Program-made: the position numbers and the translations under genes
Shown: piece by piece, positions 37,140 through 46,422 of the stretch
Numbering within the stretch: position 1 is the first letter of the stretch
Layout: each line of letters starts with the position of its first letter
The notes under the pieces: model-generated
What the model was told of the DNA's origin: nothing
The model's database searches: none
Seen by the model: only the letters and a program-made list of their open reading frames with translations
NCBI GenBank assembly: GCA_964573255.1
Contig: CAZNJB010000001.1
Location: 62,001 to 126,000, forward strand
Length of the DNA: 64,000 nucleotides
Origin: CAYNUJ01 sp964573255
GTDB lineage: Bacteria > Bacteroidota > Ignavibacteria > Ignavibacteriales > Melioribacteraceae
Reading direction: 5' to 3'

Positions 37140-37912
37140 ATTTAAGCAAAAACAGATTGAAATATTACGCCTCGCTTAAACTGAAAAAGTTTCGAGAAAC
37201 AGAAAGCAAATTCATTGTTGAAGGTCTGCGCATAGGAAGGGATTTGCTTGATTCGGATTTTCAGATTGAAGCCGTTTTTGCGCTGGATGATTTAACGGAT
37301 TTCGATTTGCTTCGACAAGCGACAAAAAGAAAAGGTGCAGATTTATTTACCGTTTCCGAAAAGGAACTTCAAAAAATTTGCGATACAAAAACTCCGCAGG
37401 GCATAGCTTTTGCGGTTCTTAAAAAAGAAGAAAGAATAAATAAGAACGCTGAAATAATTGCCGCCCTTTACAATGTATCCGACCCGGGAAATGTGGGTAC
37501 CATTATGCGTAACTGCGACTGGTTCGGTATAAACGATTTGCTGATAAGCGGTGAATCGGCGGAAATGTACAATCCCAAAGCGGTACGTGCTTCGATGGGA
37601 AGTTTCTTCCGTCTGAATTTAGAACAAACAAAAAACTTTACAAAAAAATTGCTGCAATTGAAAGAAGAAGGGTACAAATTACTCTGCGCCGACTTGAACG
37701 GCAAATCAATATATGATTACACTCCGCAAGGGAAATCAGTTTTGGTGTTTTCGAATGAGGCACAAGGCCCCTCCGAGGAAATATTAAATATTGCGAACGA
37801 TATAATAACCATACCCAAATTCGGCAATGCAGAGTCACTCAACGTAGCCAATTCATCCGCTGTGATCTTTTCCGAATTCGCGAAGAAGCTTACTTTCGCA
37901 AATAAAAGATAA
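37136..37912 (+). CDS. TrmH/SpoU-family RNA 2'-O-methyltransferase
   Basis: This 258-residue protein has an N-terminal substrate-binding domain of the SpoU type (SKNRLKYYASLKLKKFRETE, FIVEGLRIGRDLL, about 3-85). A SPOUT knot follows with motif 1 NVSDPGNVGTIMRNCDWFG, motif 2 VFSNEAQGPSEEI and motif 3 ESLNVANSSAVIFSEF. It transfers a methyl group from SAM to a ribose in rRNA or tRNA; the target position is not evident. The 3' end overlaps the convergent DinB-like gene by 23 bases. Confidence 0.92.
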   Translation: MNLSKNRLKYYASLKLKKFRETESKFIVEGLRIGRDLLDSDFQIEAVFALDDLTDFDLLRQATKRKGADLFTVSEKELQKICDTKTPQGIAFAVLKKEERINKNAEIIAALYNVSDPGNVGTIMRNCDWFGINDLLISGESAEMYNPKAVRASMGSFFRLNLEQTKNFTKKLLQLKEEGYKLLCADLNGKSIYDYTPQGKSVLVFSNEAQGPSEEILNIANDIITIPKFGNAESLNVANSSAVIFSEFAKKLTFANKR

Positions 37913-38345
37913 GATCCAATTTTGGCGGCTCAAAGCCTTCGGCTCGCAATAGTGCATTGACCTGACCGCGGTGATAATGCGAATGAGTTAGCACGTGATT
38001 TATAACTCCGCTCACCGAACTAGTATATTCCTCACCTTTCGAATTAATATAAGTAAAATCTTCCCGCAGACTTTTTTCCGTTGAGCGTTTTATAAAATGA
38101 ACCCAATTATGCGTACTCTGCTTCGAAAGGACGAAACATTCCTGCAGGCTGTTCTCTTCCCAAAGTTCTATCGAATGATCGCTGTTCCCTATTATTCTCT
38201 CGAACCATACATCCTGAGAGGCCACAATATGATTGATAAGCTTTAAGCCCCTTAAGGGGGGCGAATCCAAACTCATCATATAATCGATAAGTTTTGAATT
38301 CGCCCAATCGTTATACTCAAAAAGTTTTATAAAATTGCGTTTCAT
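37890..38345 (-). CDS. DinB family protein
   Basis: This 151-residue four-helix-bundle protein of the DinB/YfiT type has NFIKLFEYNDWANSKLIDYM at the N-terminus. The metal-binding His set is HIVASQDVW and THSHYHRGQVNALLR. Members are metal-dependent, sometimes thiol- or bacillithiol-transferases, and the substrate is unknown. Its ATG lies only 4 bases after the stop of a T9SS sorting-domain remnant on the same strand. It may therefore have inherited the expression signals of a lost gene. Confidence 0.85.
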   Translation of the reverse strand: MKRNFIKLFEYNDWANSKLIDYMMSLDSPPLRGLKLINHIVASQDVWFERIIGNSDHSIELWEENSLQECFVLSKQSTHNWVHFIKRSTEKSLREDFTYINSKGEEYTSSVSGVINHVLTHSHYHRGQVNALLRAEGFEPPKLDLIFYLRK

Positions 38346-38349
38346 TTCC

Positions 38350-38560
38350 TTATTTCATCAAAATCATTTTACGTGTTTATAAAAAATTTCCAGATTTAAG
38401 AGTGTAAATATATACACCCGAAGAAAGATTTGACGCGTTAAATTCAACCTCATAATTCCCAGGCGCTTGCCTCTCATTCTCTATAGTGGCAATTAGACAA
38501 CCGAGAATATCATATACTTTCAATTGAACCAATTGGGTAACTGCGGCGCCAGAAATAACT
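38350..38560 (-). pseudogene. Decayed T9SS type A sorting domain (gene remnant)
   Basis: On the minus strand about 60 codons encode LVQLKVYDILGCLIATIEN, then APGNYEVEFNASNLSSGVYIY and TLKSGNFL, a stop (38377-38379), and TRKMILMK plus the true terminal stop at 38350. This is the C-terminal half of a T9SS domain very like that of the GH13 gene next door (QLVQLRVYDVLGREVATLVNE...). It is closed upstream by a stop at 38560 and broken by the internal TAA. No body of the parent gene remains. It is probably the tail of a deleted secreted-protein gene or of a partial duplication. Confidence 0.85.
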
Positions 38561-38644
38561 TATCCCTTTACGTACTAGATTTATTTCGATCGTTCAGTGT
38601 AAGGCGATACACTCTTTGAAGTGTGTTAAATATACAAAATAGAA

Positions 38645-38668
38645 AAGGCCGGGTGATAACCCGGCCTT
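38645..38668 (-). terminator. Strong terminator after the GH13 gene
   Basis: A perfect 10-bp stem AAGGCCGGGT / ACCCGGCCTT with a 4-nt loop lies 33 bases past the GH13 stop. On the minus strand it is followed by TTCTATTTTG, and a T-rich stretch is also present on the plus-strand side. It ends the amylase transcript and isolates the sorting-domain remnant from it. Confidence 0.85.
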
Positions 38669-38700
38669 ATAATTTTTCTTTTTTCAATCTTGTTATATAA

Positions 38701-41523
38701 CTACTTAATCAAAATCATCTTTTTCACGGCTGAAAACTCACCGTGGGTTAATCTGTAAAAATAAATTCCGCTTGATAAACCGGAAGCATCAAACTCCACT
38801 TCGTAATTACCAGGTGATTTATACTCGTTTACAAGAGTGGCAACTTCCCGTCCCAACACATCATAAACCCTTAATTGCACTAATTGTTGGGAAGAATTAT
38901 TCTGTTTGTCAACCGCCGGAATTGCAAATTTAATTATAGTAGATGGGTTAAACGGGTTCGGATAATTTTGATTTAACCTATACTCAGTAGGCATTTCATC
39001 GGTTGCAGATGATTTAACGCTCGTTAAAATACCGTCTTCCGGTTTAGGCAGCCTTTGGGAAGTGTAAATATGAAATTCCCCGGGCTGTAAAGGAATTGGA
39101 TCGGTCGTATTGACAACATTTATGCTGTCGCCGGAAAAGTAATCGTACCAATAACCGGTTTTAGTAAATTTGGGATTTATAGAACCGTTGTTGACGCTGA
39201 AATTACCAACAACAACCGCATCCATAGATGAATCGTATAAATTGATTCTCTTTACGAAAGTACTTGTACTGAGTGTAAAGTTATCGGTTCTGAATACATC
39301 ATACTTTTTTAGATCTGCTAAGGCTTTAAATGTTTTATAAACATTTACTCTTGATACGTTGTTAAGATAATCCCAATGGATGGGTTTTGGGCAAGTCCTG
39401 CAGTCGTAATTGATGGAAACATCATAGCCAAGCTCTTCGAATTGCCAAATCATTTTGGGTCCGGGAATTGTAAAGAAAAAGGACGCTGCCAATTTAACTC
39501 TTTGTAGGGCGGTATTTAGATCTTTAACGCTATAACCACCGCTGGAATTTCCCCACATAAGATTCTTATACATCATTCTTTCTTCGTCGTGACTTTCCAT
39601 ATAAGCAACCAAATTCGGTTGACTCCATCCGCGGTTCTTATAAGAAGCCCATCCAAAGTCGGATGAATAGCCCATCGCAGCTTCGAGATAATCGTGATTC
39701 ATATTACCCCAAAGCATAAAACCATAATTCGCCAATACTTTCTCTTCGCTGTTATCGGCAAAATGTTCAAGTATCATATAGGTTCCCGGATAAACGGCAT
39801 ATAATGCGTCTTTCATTCTTTTAAGTATTGCTATACGCGAAGCATCGTATTGCCCCCACATTCCCACATTGGTGCCTGAATATGTTTGCGTAAAGCCTTT
39901 CGACAGATCATAGCGGTAACCGTCAACATGAAATTTTTCGACCCAATATTTATTAACGCGATCAACAAAATATTGCGTATAAGGACTTTCGTGATTCATA
40001 TCGTAACCGACATTAAAAGGATGGCGTGGAGTAACATTAAACCAAGGGTTTTCTTCTGTGGGAGGACCATAGTGATCCGAGGCATAAAGCCTTACCAAGG
40101 GAGACTGCCCAAATTGATGATTGAGCACTAAATCCATTATCACGGCAATTCCACGATTGTGGCATTCGTTTACAAAACGCTTAAATTCATCTGCCGGTCC
40201 GTAATACTTATCGACGGCAAACATAAATGATGGATTATATCCCCAGCTAATATTTCCTTCAAATTCGGTTACCGGCATTAATTCGATTGCATTAATACCG
40301 AGACTTTCTAAATAACTTAGCGTATCAATTAATGTTTGATAATTATGACTTTCCAAAAAGTCGCGAATCAATAATTCGTAAATAATTAAATCTTTATTCT
40401 CTGGTTTTTGGTAACCTGCATCCGTCCAATTAAAATCCGGTTGAGCGGTTTGTATAACTGTAACAGCATCGTTGGTTATTCCGGTAGGGTATGGAATCAA
40501 ATCAGGATATGTTTCCTGATCGATGTATTTATCATTCCAAGGATCGAGTATTTTTTCGGAATACGGATCTGCAATTCTGATTTGACCGTCGACTAAATAT
40601 TGAAAGGAATATTCCATCCCCGGCTCTAATCCTCCGATTTCAATCCAAAAATTTTCACCGTCCGGAGTTTTGTTCATATTAAAGAGCGGGTCGACTTCCC
40701 AATTATTAAAATCGCCTATTACATAAATAAAATTCTTATTGGGAGCCACCAAATCCAAAACTACAGACGTATCGGAAATATAAGTAATACCAGCTTCAAT
40801 TCCGTTAGGTAGATCGACTACTTGTGGGTTAGAATGAACCAAAAAATAAGTTGAATCGGCATCGTAACCGCCTTGATTGTCTTCGGCTACGGCAATTATT
40901 CTTCTCTTCCCTTTCGAAGAAACCGTAATTGTATAGTTGATTGAATCGTTTGTTGTAGATGTTAATAACGAATCATCCAGATATAGAGAAAATATAGAAG
41001 CATTTTGAGCAACTGCAAGAACATTTATTTGCTGCCCTATATTTACGAATAAAGGTTCATCAGCTGGAGATAATATTTGAGCCGATAAACCTCCCTGTGA
41101 TAAAGGAAGGAATATATCACCACCATCCGATTCACGGCCCACAATTGAACCATCAGAATTTCTGAAAACAAAAGCCAATTCCAATATTTGCTCATTCGCA
41201 GGCACACCGTAATAATTCCTTATATGAGGAATTTTCAATTGCCATTTATTATTACCCAAAAATTCCATCTGATATGCGGGATTGGAAGAACCCCATTGAG
41301 TCTGAACATAACGCCAATCATTAGGAGCAGTACTAAGGTTAGTAATCACCCCCGTATGAAAATAAACCGGAAAAACATTTACCAGGGCACCATTACCCTG
41401 CGTTGCATCATAAACAATTGTAATGGAATCTTGATCCGTTGCAAATAGCGGATCCCAAGTCAGAGTTTGTGCATTCGTAACTATATAGGTTAAACATAAT
41501 ATCAAAAATAATTTCAACCGCAT
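38701..41523 (-). CDS. Secreted GH13 alpha-amylase-family enzyme with T9SS sorting domain
   Basis: This 940-residue protein has a signal peptide (1-19, ending TNAQ), an N-terminal beta region (20-140) and an Ig-like segment (about 145-230). A CBM48/E-set-like domain (about 245-335, VIGDFNNWEVDPLFNM) precedes the GH13 barrel (about 375-770). Catalytic residues are D539 (GYRYDLSKG), E586 (ILEHFAD) and D646 (ESHDEER), with the DLVLNH motif at 464-469. The C-terminus is a T9SS type A domain (about 860-940, NQNYPNPFNPSTIIKF ... KKMILIK). It hydrolyses or rearranges alpha-glucans outside the cell or on its surface. The E-set domain before the barrel suggests branching-enzyme or pullulanase-like relatives. 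The exact bond specificity is open. Confidence 0.93.
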   Translation of the reverse strand: MRLKLFLILCLTYIVTNAQTLTWDPLFATDQDSITIVYDATQGNGALVNVFPVYFHTGVITNLSTAPNDWRYVQTQWGSSNPAYQMEFLGNNKWQLKIPHIRNYYGVPANEQILELAFVFRNSDGSIVGRESDGGDIFLPLSQGGLSAQILSPADEPLFVNIGQQINVLAVAQNASIFSLYLDDSLLTSTTNDSINYTITVSSKGKRRIIAVAEDNQGGYDADSTYFLVHSNPQVVDLPNGIEAGITYISDTSVVLDLVAPNKNFIYVIGDFNNWEVDPLFNMNKTPDGENFWIEIGGLEPGMEYSFQYLVDGQIRIADPYSEKILDPWNDKYIDQETYPDLIPYPTGITNDAVTVIQTAQPDFNWTDAGYQKPENKDLIIYELLIRDFLESHNYQTLIDTLSYLESLGINAIELMPVTEFEGNISWGYNPSFMFAVDKYYGPADEFKRFVNECHNRGIAVIMDLVLNHQFGQSPLVRLYASDHYGPPTEENPWFNVTPRHPFNVGYDMNHESPYTQYFVDRVNKYWVEKFHVDGYRYDLSKGFTQTYSGTNVGMWGQYDASRIAILKRMKDALYAVYPGTYMILEHFADNSEEKVLANYGFMLWGNMNHDYLEAAMGYSSDFGWASYKNRGWSQPNLVAYMESHDEERMMYKNLMWGNSSGGYSVKDLNTALQRVKLAASFFFTIPGPKMIWQFEELGYDVSINYDCRTCPKPIHWDYLNNVSRVNVYKTFKALADLKKYDVFRTDNFTLSTSTFVKRINLYDSSMDAVVVGNFSVNNGSINPKFTKTGYWYDYFSGDSINVVNTTDPIPLQPGEFHIYTSQRLPKPEDGILTSVKSSATDEMPTEYRLNQNYPNPFNPSTIIKFAIPAVDKQNNSSQQLVQLRVYDVLGREVATLVNEYKSPGNYEVEFDASGLSSGIYFYRLTHGEFSAVKKMILIK

Positions 41524-41784
41524 TTATACCTCAACAAATTATTTGAATAATTAATAGTCAAAATACCTAAGTTTCATTAAAAATTACAGGTAATTTTACA
41601 TAAATCAATCACATTTAGTCGATTGAAAAAAATACACATGTTTGTTTAATATGCATTTTAAAAATTCACTCTAAACTCTGTAATTTTGGGAGGAATAATT
41701 ATAATTATTAAATAATATTGCCCTCTTTATCGCGGTATTTTTTCAACCGATTCTATAAGAAGCGTTTCCAATTTTAACGAATAA

Positions 41785-42726
41785 TCACTTTAAGAAATCT
41801 CTTATAGCATTATTCACAATATCCGGCTTTTCGAATTGTGCAAAATGACCGCAGTTTTCAATCATAACTAATTTACTATTCGGCAATTTGGAATGTCCGG
41901 CTTTTGCAATATCTTCAGTAAATCCGGGATTAAGATATGGGTTAGGAATTAATTGATCGTTCTCCCCAAAAATAATTAATGCAGGCTGTTTTATTTTATT
42001 CAAATGCTCAATTACCGGTTGATCAACCATTCCTTTAACTGATTGCACAACAGTGTAACAATAATTTTTAAAATCTTTAGCTCCTTTCAATGCAATTCTA
42101 TCAGTAATCATAAATTCTGCATCGTCCGGGAAATTATAAAAATTAGAATATACATTTGTACGAATTTGTTGATTAGATGTTGAAGCCACTCCTTCAACAG
42201 TCATCACTTCCTTGAACCATTCCTTTTGCCCTTCGTGAAATTCTTCAAAACCTGCTGGAGAAATTAATATCAACGAAGAAACAATTTCAGGATATTTCAA
42301 AGCGGTAACCATCCCAATTTGACCACCCATTGAATGACCGGCTAATACAAATTCTTTTATTCTCAATAATTCGGCAAACTCTTTTATTACATCGGCATAA
42401 AAATCCATTCTACCAGAATGAATTTCCTTGCTCGATTTTCCGTAACCGGGTAAGTCTAAAGCAATGCACCGGTAATAATTTTTTAGAAGACTTATATTTT
42501 TCTTCCAGGCAGGTAAGTAACTCCCCAGCCCGTGAACGAAGATTATTGTCCTATCCCCTTCACCTTCGTCGACATAAGCGATTTTTCTTCCGTCGTTTAA
42601 TTTCACAAATTTAACGGCAAAAGGATATTTCAATTCTTCAAATTCCATTTTTGTTAAATTCCCGTATGGTGAACAAGCTGCTGCAATCATCAGGAGGACC
42701 AATACATTTATTATTTTAATCTTCAT
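41785..42726 (-). CDS. Lipoprotein alpha/beta hydrolase
   Basis: This 313-residue protein has a lipoprotein signal (lipobox AAAC, C18), so it is membrane-anchored, periplasmic or on the outer membrane. The alpha/beta hydrolase triad is S132 (GHSMGG), D257 (GENDQLIP) and H294 (NCGHFAQFEKP), with the oxyanion region FVHGLGSYLPAW. It resembles esterases and C-C hydrolases of the MhpC/BphD and lipase type. It is the last gene of the GbsR-controlled array, 16 bases after the barrel gene. A role in releasing a carboxylic acid from an ester before uptake is inferred from context. Confidence 0.88.
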   Translation of the reverse strand: MKIKIINVLVLLMIAAACSPYGNLTKMEFEELKYPFAVKFVKLNDGRKIAYVDEGEGDRTIIFVHGLGSYLPAWKKNISLLKNYYRCIALDLPGYGKSSKEIHSGRMDFYADVIKEFAELLRIKEFVLAGHSMGGQIGMVTALKYPEIVSSLILISPAGFEEFHEGQKEWFKEVMTVEGVASTSNQQIRTNVYSNFYNFPDDAEFMITDRIALKGAKDFKNYCYTVVQSVKGMVDQPVIEHLNKIKQPALIIFGENDQLIPNPYLNPGFTEDIAKAGHSKLPNSKLVMIENCGHFAQFEKPDIVNNAIRDFLK

Positions 42727-42742
42727 TCTTAAACCTCCCCTG

Positions 42743-44293
42743 CTAGAATAATAACCATTTAAAAACAGTAAATAGTGTGTAAGGATTTTTCGGTCTTGCT
42801 TTTACACCACCGTTTACAGAAGGACTGTCGTAAAAATCTCCGAGCATTAAATAAGCTGCGTAAAATTCAATATTCATAAATACAGCCGGGTTATATCCAA
42901 TCATAGTATTGAATTCGGTACCAATAATATTACCCCCACCATTGGACGATACCAAACTCCAAGCAAAAGCAGAACCAATTTTGACGTTTAATTTATTAGG
43001 GATAAACGATTTACTTAAATTTATACTGCCGCCAATTTGTCCAAACCCCATATTAGAAAGGTCGCTGACAGCTGATATAAATCTGTTGACAACATTACCA
43101 TGTGGGTAAAGCAAATAAGAACCGCTCGAAATAAAAATTGCTCCCGGCGACCCCCAAGTATTTCCGGTAATAACTCCACTATATCGATCGTCGCTTAATC
43201 CGTTATCATCTCCTGTAGCGAAAATAATATCGGCTGTTATGTTATCCGATGTTGTTGCACCAAATTTATAACCGAACCTTAAATTGCCGCCAAGACCAAA
43301 TATACTAGCAGCATCAGCATATTCTCCGTTAACGTTGGTTTTCACATTACCGAAATTAGCCATTAAAAATCCATTAACGGAAAACCGTCCGTCTGTATAT
43401 TCAGGATTGTAATTACCGTGAGTTCCGAGCCAAAAAATATCTGCATGATAAGGATTCCCTCCAAGTGGAAATCTGTAAACACCATTATATTCCCCCAAAG
43501 TGCTGGCTAATCCTTGTCCCAAAATAGAAACGCCTCCCTCACCGTTCGCACGATCGTAAATATAATAAGCAGTTATGCCTTGGCTCCAACCGGGAAGGAC
43601 ATCCTGTTCAAAAGTAAATTCCCACAAAGCGACGTCATCATTTTGGTTGGGATTGTTTTCATATAACTGATAGTATCCGGATTTGAATCTCGAAAATTCA
43701 CCGTCATACCGCAATGTTAATCCAACTGCGTCCGTTCCCCAATACATTAGCCTATAACCGGTTTTAGTCATTCTCGAAAAAAATGTTCTATACGGATTGT
43801 AGGGTGTGTCAAATAATCTTTGCAAGCCGAGGTTAATTGTAAATTTAGGAAACGGCTTAAACTCCAATTCTAAATTTTGTGTTTGAATATTTACTTGGTC
43901 GGCGGAAATTGCCGATCCGAAATTTCCTCCGGAACCATAGGATACATCTCCCCAAGTCCAATCAATTTCAAATGACATTCGAAGTAAAGCTTTGCCGTTC
44001 AATAATTTGGGTTGGTAAATTAAAAACGGGATTAATCTCTGTTCAAAATAAAAAGATTGCTGCCCGGTACTTGTCGTATTGCCTCCAAACAACCTACCGA
44101 CTGTCTGTCCCTTCAAAAAATCATTTGACGAATATACATTATTCAAGACTGCCTGGTTAATGTAAAACGCAAGGAATTGAAATTCTTTCGCTGGCTTTTG
44201 CGGAACTTTAGTGGCATCAAAATCCCATTGGTTATTCTGTGAAAATATTATTCCATTAATTAATATTAGGAAGATTGAAATTAACCTCTTCAT
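42743..44293 (-). CDS. Outer-membrane beta-barrel protein, unknown family
   Basis: I choose the ATG at 44293 (516 residues) because a clear signal peptide (MKRLISIFLILINGIIFSQ) starts there; an upstream in-frame ATG at 44353 would bury it and overlaps the terminator-like repeat. The mature protein is built of alternating amphipathic strands rich in aromatic and Gly residues (FTINLGLQRLFDTPYNPYRTFF, LTLRYDGEFSRFKSGYYQL, GGSINLSKSFIPNKLNVKIGSAFAW). It ends in a strand with a terminal Phe (KWLLF), typical for BamA-dependent porins. No plug domain is visible. It resembles alginate-export or porin-like barrels only in general style. It probably carries the substrate of the neighbouring symporter and ligase across the outer membrane (inference). 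Confidence 0.75.
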   Translation of the reverse strand: MKRLISIFLILINGIIFSQNNQWDFDATKVPQKPAKEFQFLAFYINQAVLNNVYSSNDFLKGQTVGRLFGGNTTSTGQQSFYFEQRLIPFLIYQPKLLNGKALLRMSFEIDWTWGDVSYGSGGNFGSAISADQVNIQTQNLELEFKPFPKFTINLGLQRLFDTPYNPYRTFFSRMTKTGYRLMYWGTDAVGLTLRYDGEFSRFKSGYYQLYENNPNQNDDVALWEFTFEQDVLPGWSQGITAYYIYDRANGEGGVSILGQGLASTLGEYNGVYRFPLGGNPYHADIFWLGTHGNYNPEYTDGRFSVNGFLMANFGNVKTNVNGEYADAASIFGLGGNLRFGYKFGATTSDNITADIIFATGDDNGLSDDRYSGVITGNTWGSPGAIFISSGSYLLYPHGNVVNRFISAVSDLSNMGFGQIGGSINLSKSFIPNKLNVKIGSAFAWSLVSSNGGGNIIGTEFNTMIGYNPAVFMNIEFYAAYLMLGDFYDSPSVNGGVKARPKNPYTLFTVFKWLLF

Positions 44294-44324
44294 ATCAATC
44301 CCATGATATTTAATAAAATAAAAA

Positions 44325-44380
44325 AAGGAGTGAACAATAGCATTGGAGTACACATTGGATTCATACTAAGTTCACCCCTT
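44325..44380 (-). terminator. Intra-operon terminator or attenuator
   Basis: An inverted repeat AAGGGGTGAAC / GTTCACTCCTT (10 of 11 pairs, 34-nt loop) follows the lipoprotein gene stop by about 10 bases on the minus strand. TTTTATTTTATT comes directly after it. It should reduce read-through into the barrel and hydrolase genes. Confidence 0.65.
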
Positions 44381-44390
44381 AAAAAATAAT

Positions 44391-44900
44391 TTATTGTTTC
44401 ACGAATTTTTGGACATTCATAGTACCCATCACACCGTTATTTGTACTTCCGAAACCTCCCTCTGGAGTAGGAGGAGTTGCAGCAATACTCGGATTAGTCT
44501 GTACAATTTCATATTTCATCGTCCAAGGAGTAGTAGATTTATCTATTTCATAAATTCCTTCGGAAGTTACAGGTATCGGGGATTGCTGATTAACTTTAAT
44601 TGTATAAATATTGCCTACGTTGCTTTTAGAAACAGAATAAGTTCCTGCTAATGTAAATGAAGAACCCGTGGTATCTTCTTGGGTAACCGCGTATGTTCCA
44701 TCGGGGTTAAAGACAGCTGTTAATTTCGTTACATTTAATAATGCGACCAATAACGGAGCAACATTTTCCCCTTCAGATACCCAAACACCAACGATATCTT
44801 CTTGAACCTTTTCGGGTTCAGTTACACCGTTGTCACTTTTACAAGAAAAAAATGTGAGCGATAGCAACACTATCATAAAATATACGCTTATCTTTTTCAT
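44391..44900 (-). CDS. Small lipocalin-like lipoprotein
   Basis: This 169-residue protein has a lipoprotein signal (lipobox FFSC, C20). The rest is beta-rich: IVGVWVSEGENVAPLLVALL, LTAVFNPDGTYAVTQEDT, FTLAGTYSVSK and YEIDKSTTPWTMKYEIVQ. The opening VGVW plus FNPDGTY pattern is that of lipocalin-like domains found in many Bacteroidota lipoproteins. These are thought to bind small hydrophobic ligands, although function is rarely known. It lies one base after the acyl-CoA ligase stop, so it is certainly in the same operon. A carrier for a hydrophobic acid is a reasonable guess. Confidence 0.7.
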   Translation of the reverse strand: MKKISVYFMIVLLSLTFFSCKSDNGVTEPEKVQEDIVGVWVSEGENVAPLLVALLNVTKLTAVFNPDGTYAVTQEDTTGSSFTLAGTYSVSKSNVGNIYTIKVNQQSPIPVTSEGIYEIDKSTTPWTMKYEIVQTNPSIAATPPTPEGGFGSTNNGVMGTMNVQKFVKQ

Positions 44901-44901
44901 T

Positions 44902-46422
44902 TTATTCTCCTTTTGTTAGTTGTGGATAATTGTCTAATTCTAATAATTTTTTTCTGTTTATTTTCCCGGCTTCGTTTCTAGGTAATTCTTTTAAGAACCG
45001 GTAATACTTGGGAATCTTATATTTTGCAAGATTTCCTAAACAGAAATTAAAGATTTCGTTTGCATCCTCTTTTTCACCTTCATTTAGAACTATATACGCC
45101 TTACCAACTTCACCCCACTTTTCATCAGGAACGCCTATAACTGCAACCTCTTTAATTTTTGGATTGGTATAAAGAAACTTTTCAACTTCGGCAGGATAAA
45201 CATTCTCCCCGCCGCTGATAAACATATTTTTCTTTCTGTCGACTACGTAAAAATATTTATCGCTGTCATATTTCATTAAATCTCCTGTACGGAACCAACC
45301 ATCGGTCAAAGAATCTTTATTCAACTCTCCATTCTTCCAATATCCCGGAGTAACTACCGGAGAGCTTATCCATAATTCACCAACTTCATTCACGGAACAG
45401 ATATCACCGTTTTCATTTACCAGTTTAACATCAACATAAAAATTAGGCGTACCAATCGATCCCTTTTTTCTGATTGCATCTACATGGTGAAGAGAAAATA
45501 TATTTGGTCCCGCTTCGGTAAGCCCGTATCCCTGTCTAATGAAAACCCCTTTCTCATGCCATTTTTCGATGAGAGGTATTGGCATTGGCGCTCCTCCGAC
45601 TATGGCATATCTTACTGAAGACAAATCGACTGAATTAAATTTTTTCGACTCGCTCATTAATTGAAGCATAGTGGGAACACCAAAGAAGAGAGTAGTTCTT
45701 TCTTTCTCCATTAAATCCAGTGTTAAATCAGCGTCGAATTTTTTAAGCAACGTATGCGAAGCTCCGCAATGAAGAAACGGAGTAAATAAAACATTCCACC
45801 CTCCTGTGTGGAAGAACGGAGCATAACTTTGCGTATGATCGCACGAAGTTAAATCCAATCTTAAATTTGTATTAACACTATTCCAGAATAGCATTTTGTG
45901 AGTAATTACCGCCCCCTTGGGCACTCCCGTTGTTCCGGAAGTATACAATATCATTACATAATCATCTTCGGTAATAGTTCGATCTATGTAATTATCGCAA
46001 ATCTCAGCGTTGTTCCAAAAGCTCGCTATCTTTGATACTTTTATCTTCCTGCAATTTGATGATAATTTATTTACACTATCCTCAAAATTATCTTCATAAA
46101 ATATTACTTTTGGATCGGCATCATTAATAACTACTTCCAACTCTCTAATAGCCAATCTATAATTTAGGGGAACAAGTATAATCCCTGTCTTTATACATGC
46201 TGTAAACAGAAGAACATATTCGGCATTGTTGGAAGAATAAACGGCAATTCTATCTTTCTTTTTTAACTTTATTTCATCAATCAAGTAATTAGCCAATCTA
46301 TTCGAGGCTTCATTAAACTCTGCAAAAGTCCACTCTCTCCCGCTTTCATATTCTCTTAGAAAGAATTTATTCGGAGTATATTCAGCCCATTTTGCAATCC
46401 AATCAATATGAAAGTTTAACAC
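44902..46422 (-). CDS. AMP-binding acyl-CoA ligase
   Basis: This 506-residue ANL-superfamily enzyme has the P-loop TSGTTGVPKG (161-170), the GGAPMP and YGLTEAG motifs, and GWFRTGDLMKYDSDKYFYVVDRKKNMFISGGENVYPAEVE. The adenylation lysine is K487 in the NEAGKINRKK motif. It activates a carboxylic acid as an acyl-CoA with ATP. The family cannot be pinned to chain length, and both medium-chain and aryl acids are possible. It overlaps the symporter gene by 20 bases and precedes the lipoprotein by one base, indicating coupled translation with an uptake system. Confidence 0.92.
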   Translation of the reverse strand: MLNFHIDWIAKWAEYTPNKFFLREYESGREWTFAEFNEASNRLANYLIDEIKLKKKDRIAVYSSNNAEYVLLFTACIKTGIILVPLNYRLAIRELEVVINDADPKVIFYEDNFEDSVNKLSSNCRKIKVSKIASFWNNAEICDNYIDRTITEDDYVMILYTSGTTGVPKGAVITHKMLFWNSVNTNLRLDLTSCDHTQSYAPFFHTGGWNVLFTPFLHCGASHTLLKKFDADLTLDLMEKERTTLFFGVPTMLQLMSESKKFNSVDLSSVRYAIVGGAPMPIPLIEKWHEKGVFIRQGYGLTEAGPNIFSLHHVDAIRKKGSIGTPNFYVDVKLVNENGDICSVNEVGELWISSPVVTPGYWKNGELNKDSLTDGWFRTGDLMKYDSDKYFYVVDRKKNMFISGGENVYPAEVEKFLYTNPKIKEVAVIGVPDEKWGEVGKAYIVLNEGEKEDANEIFNFCLGNLAKYKIPKYYRFLKELPRNEAGKINRKKLLELDNYPQLTKGE

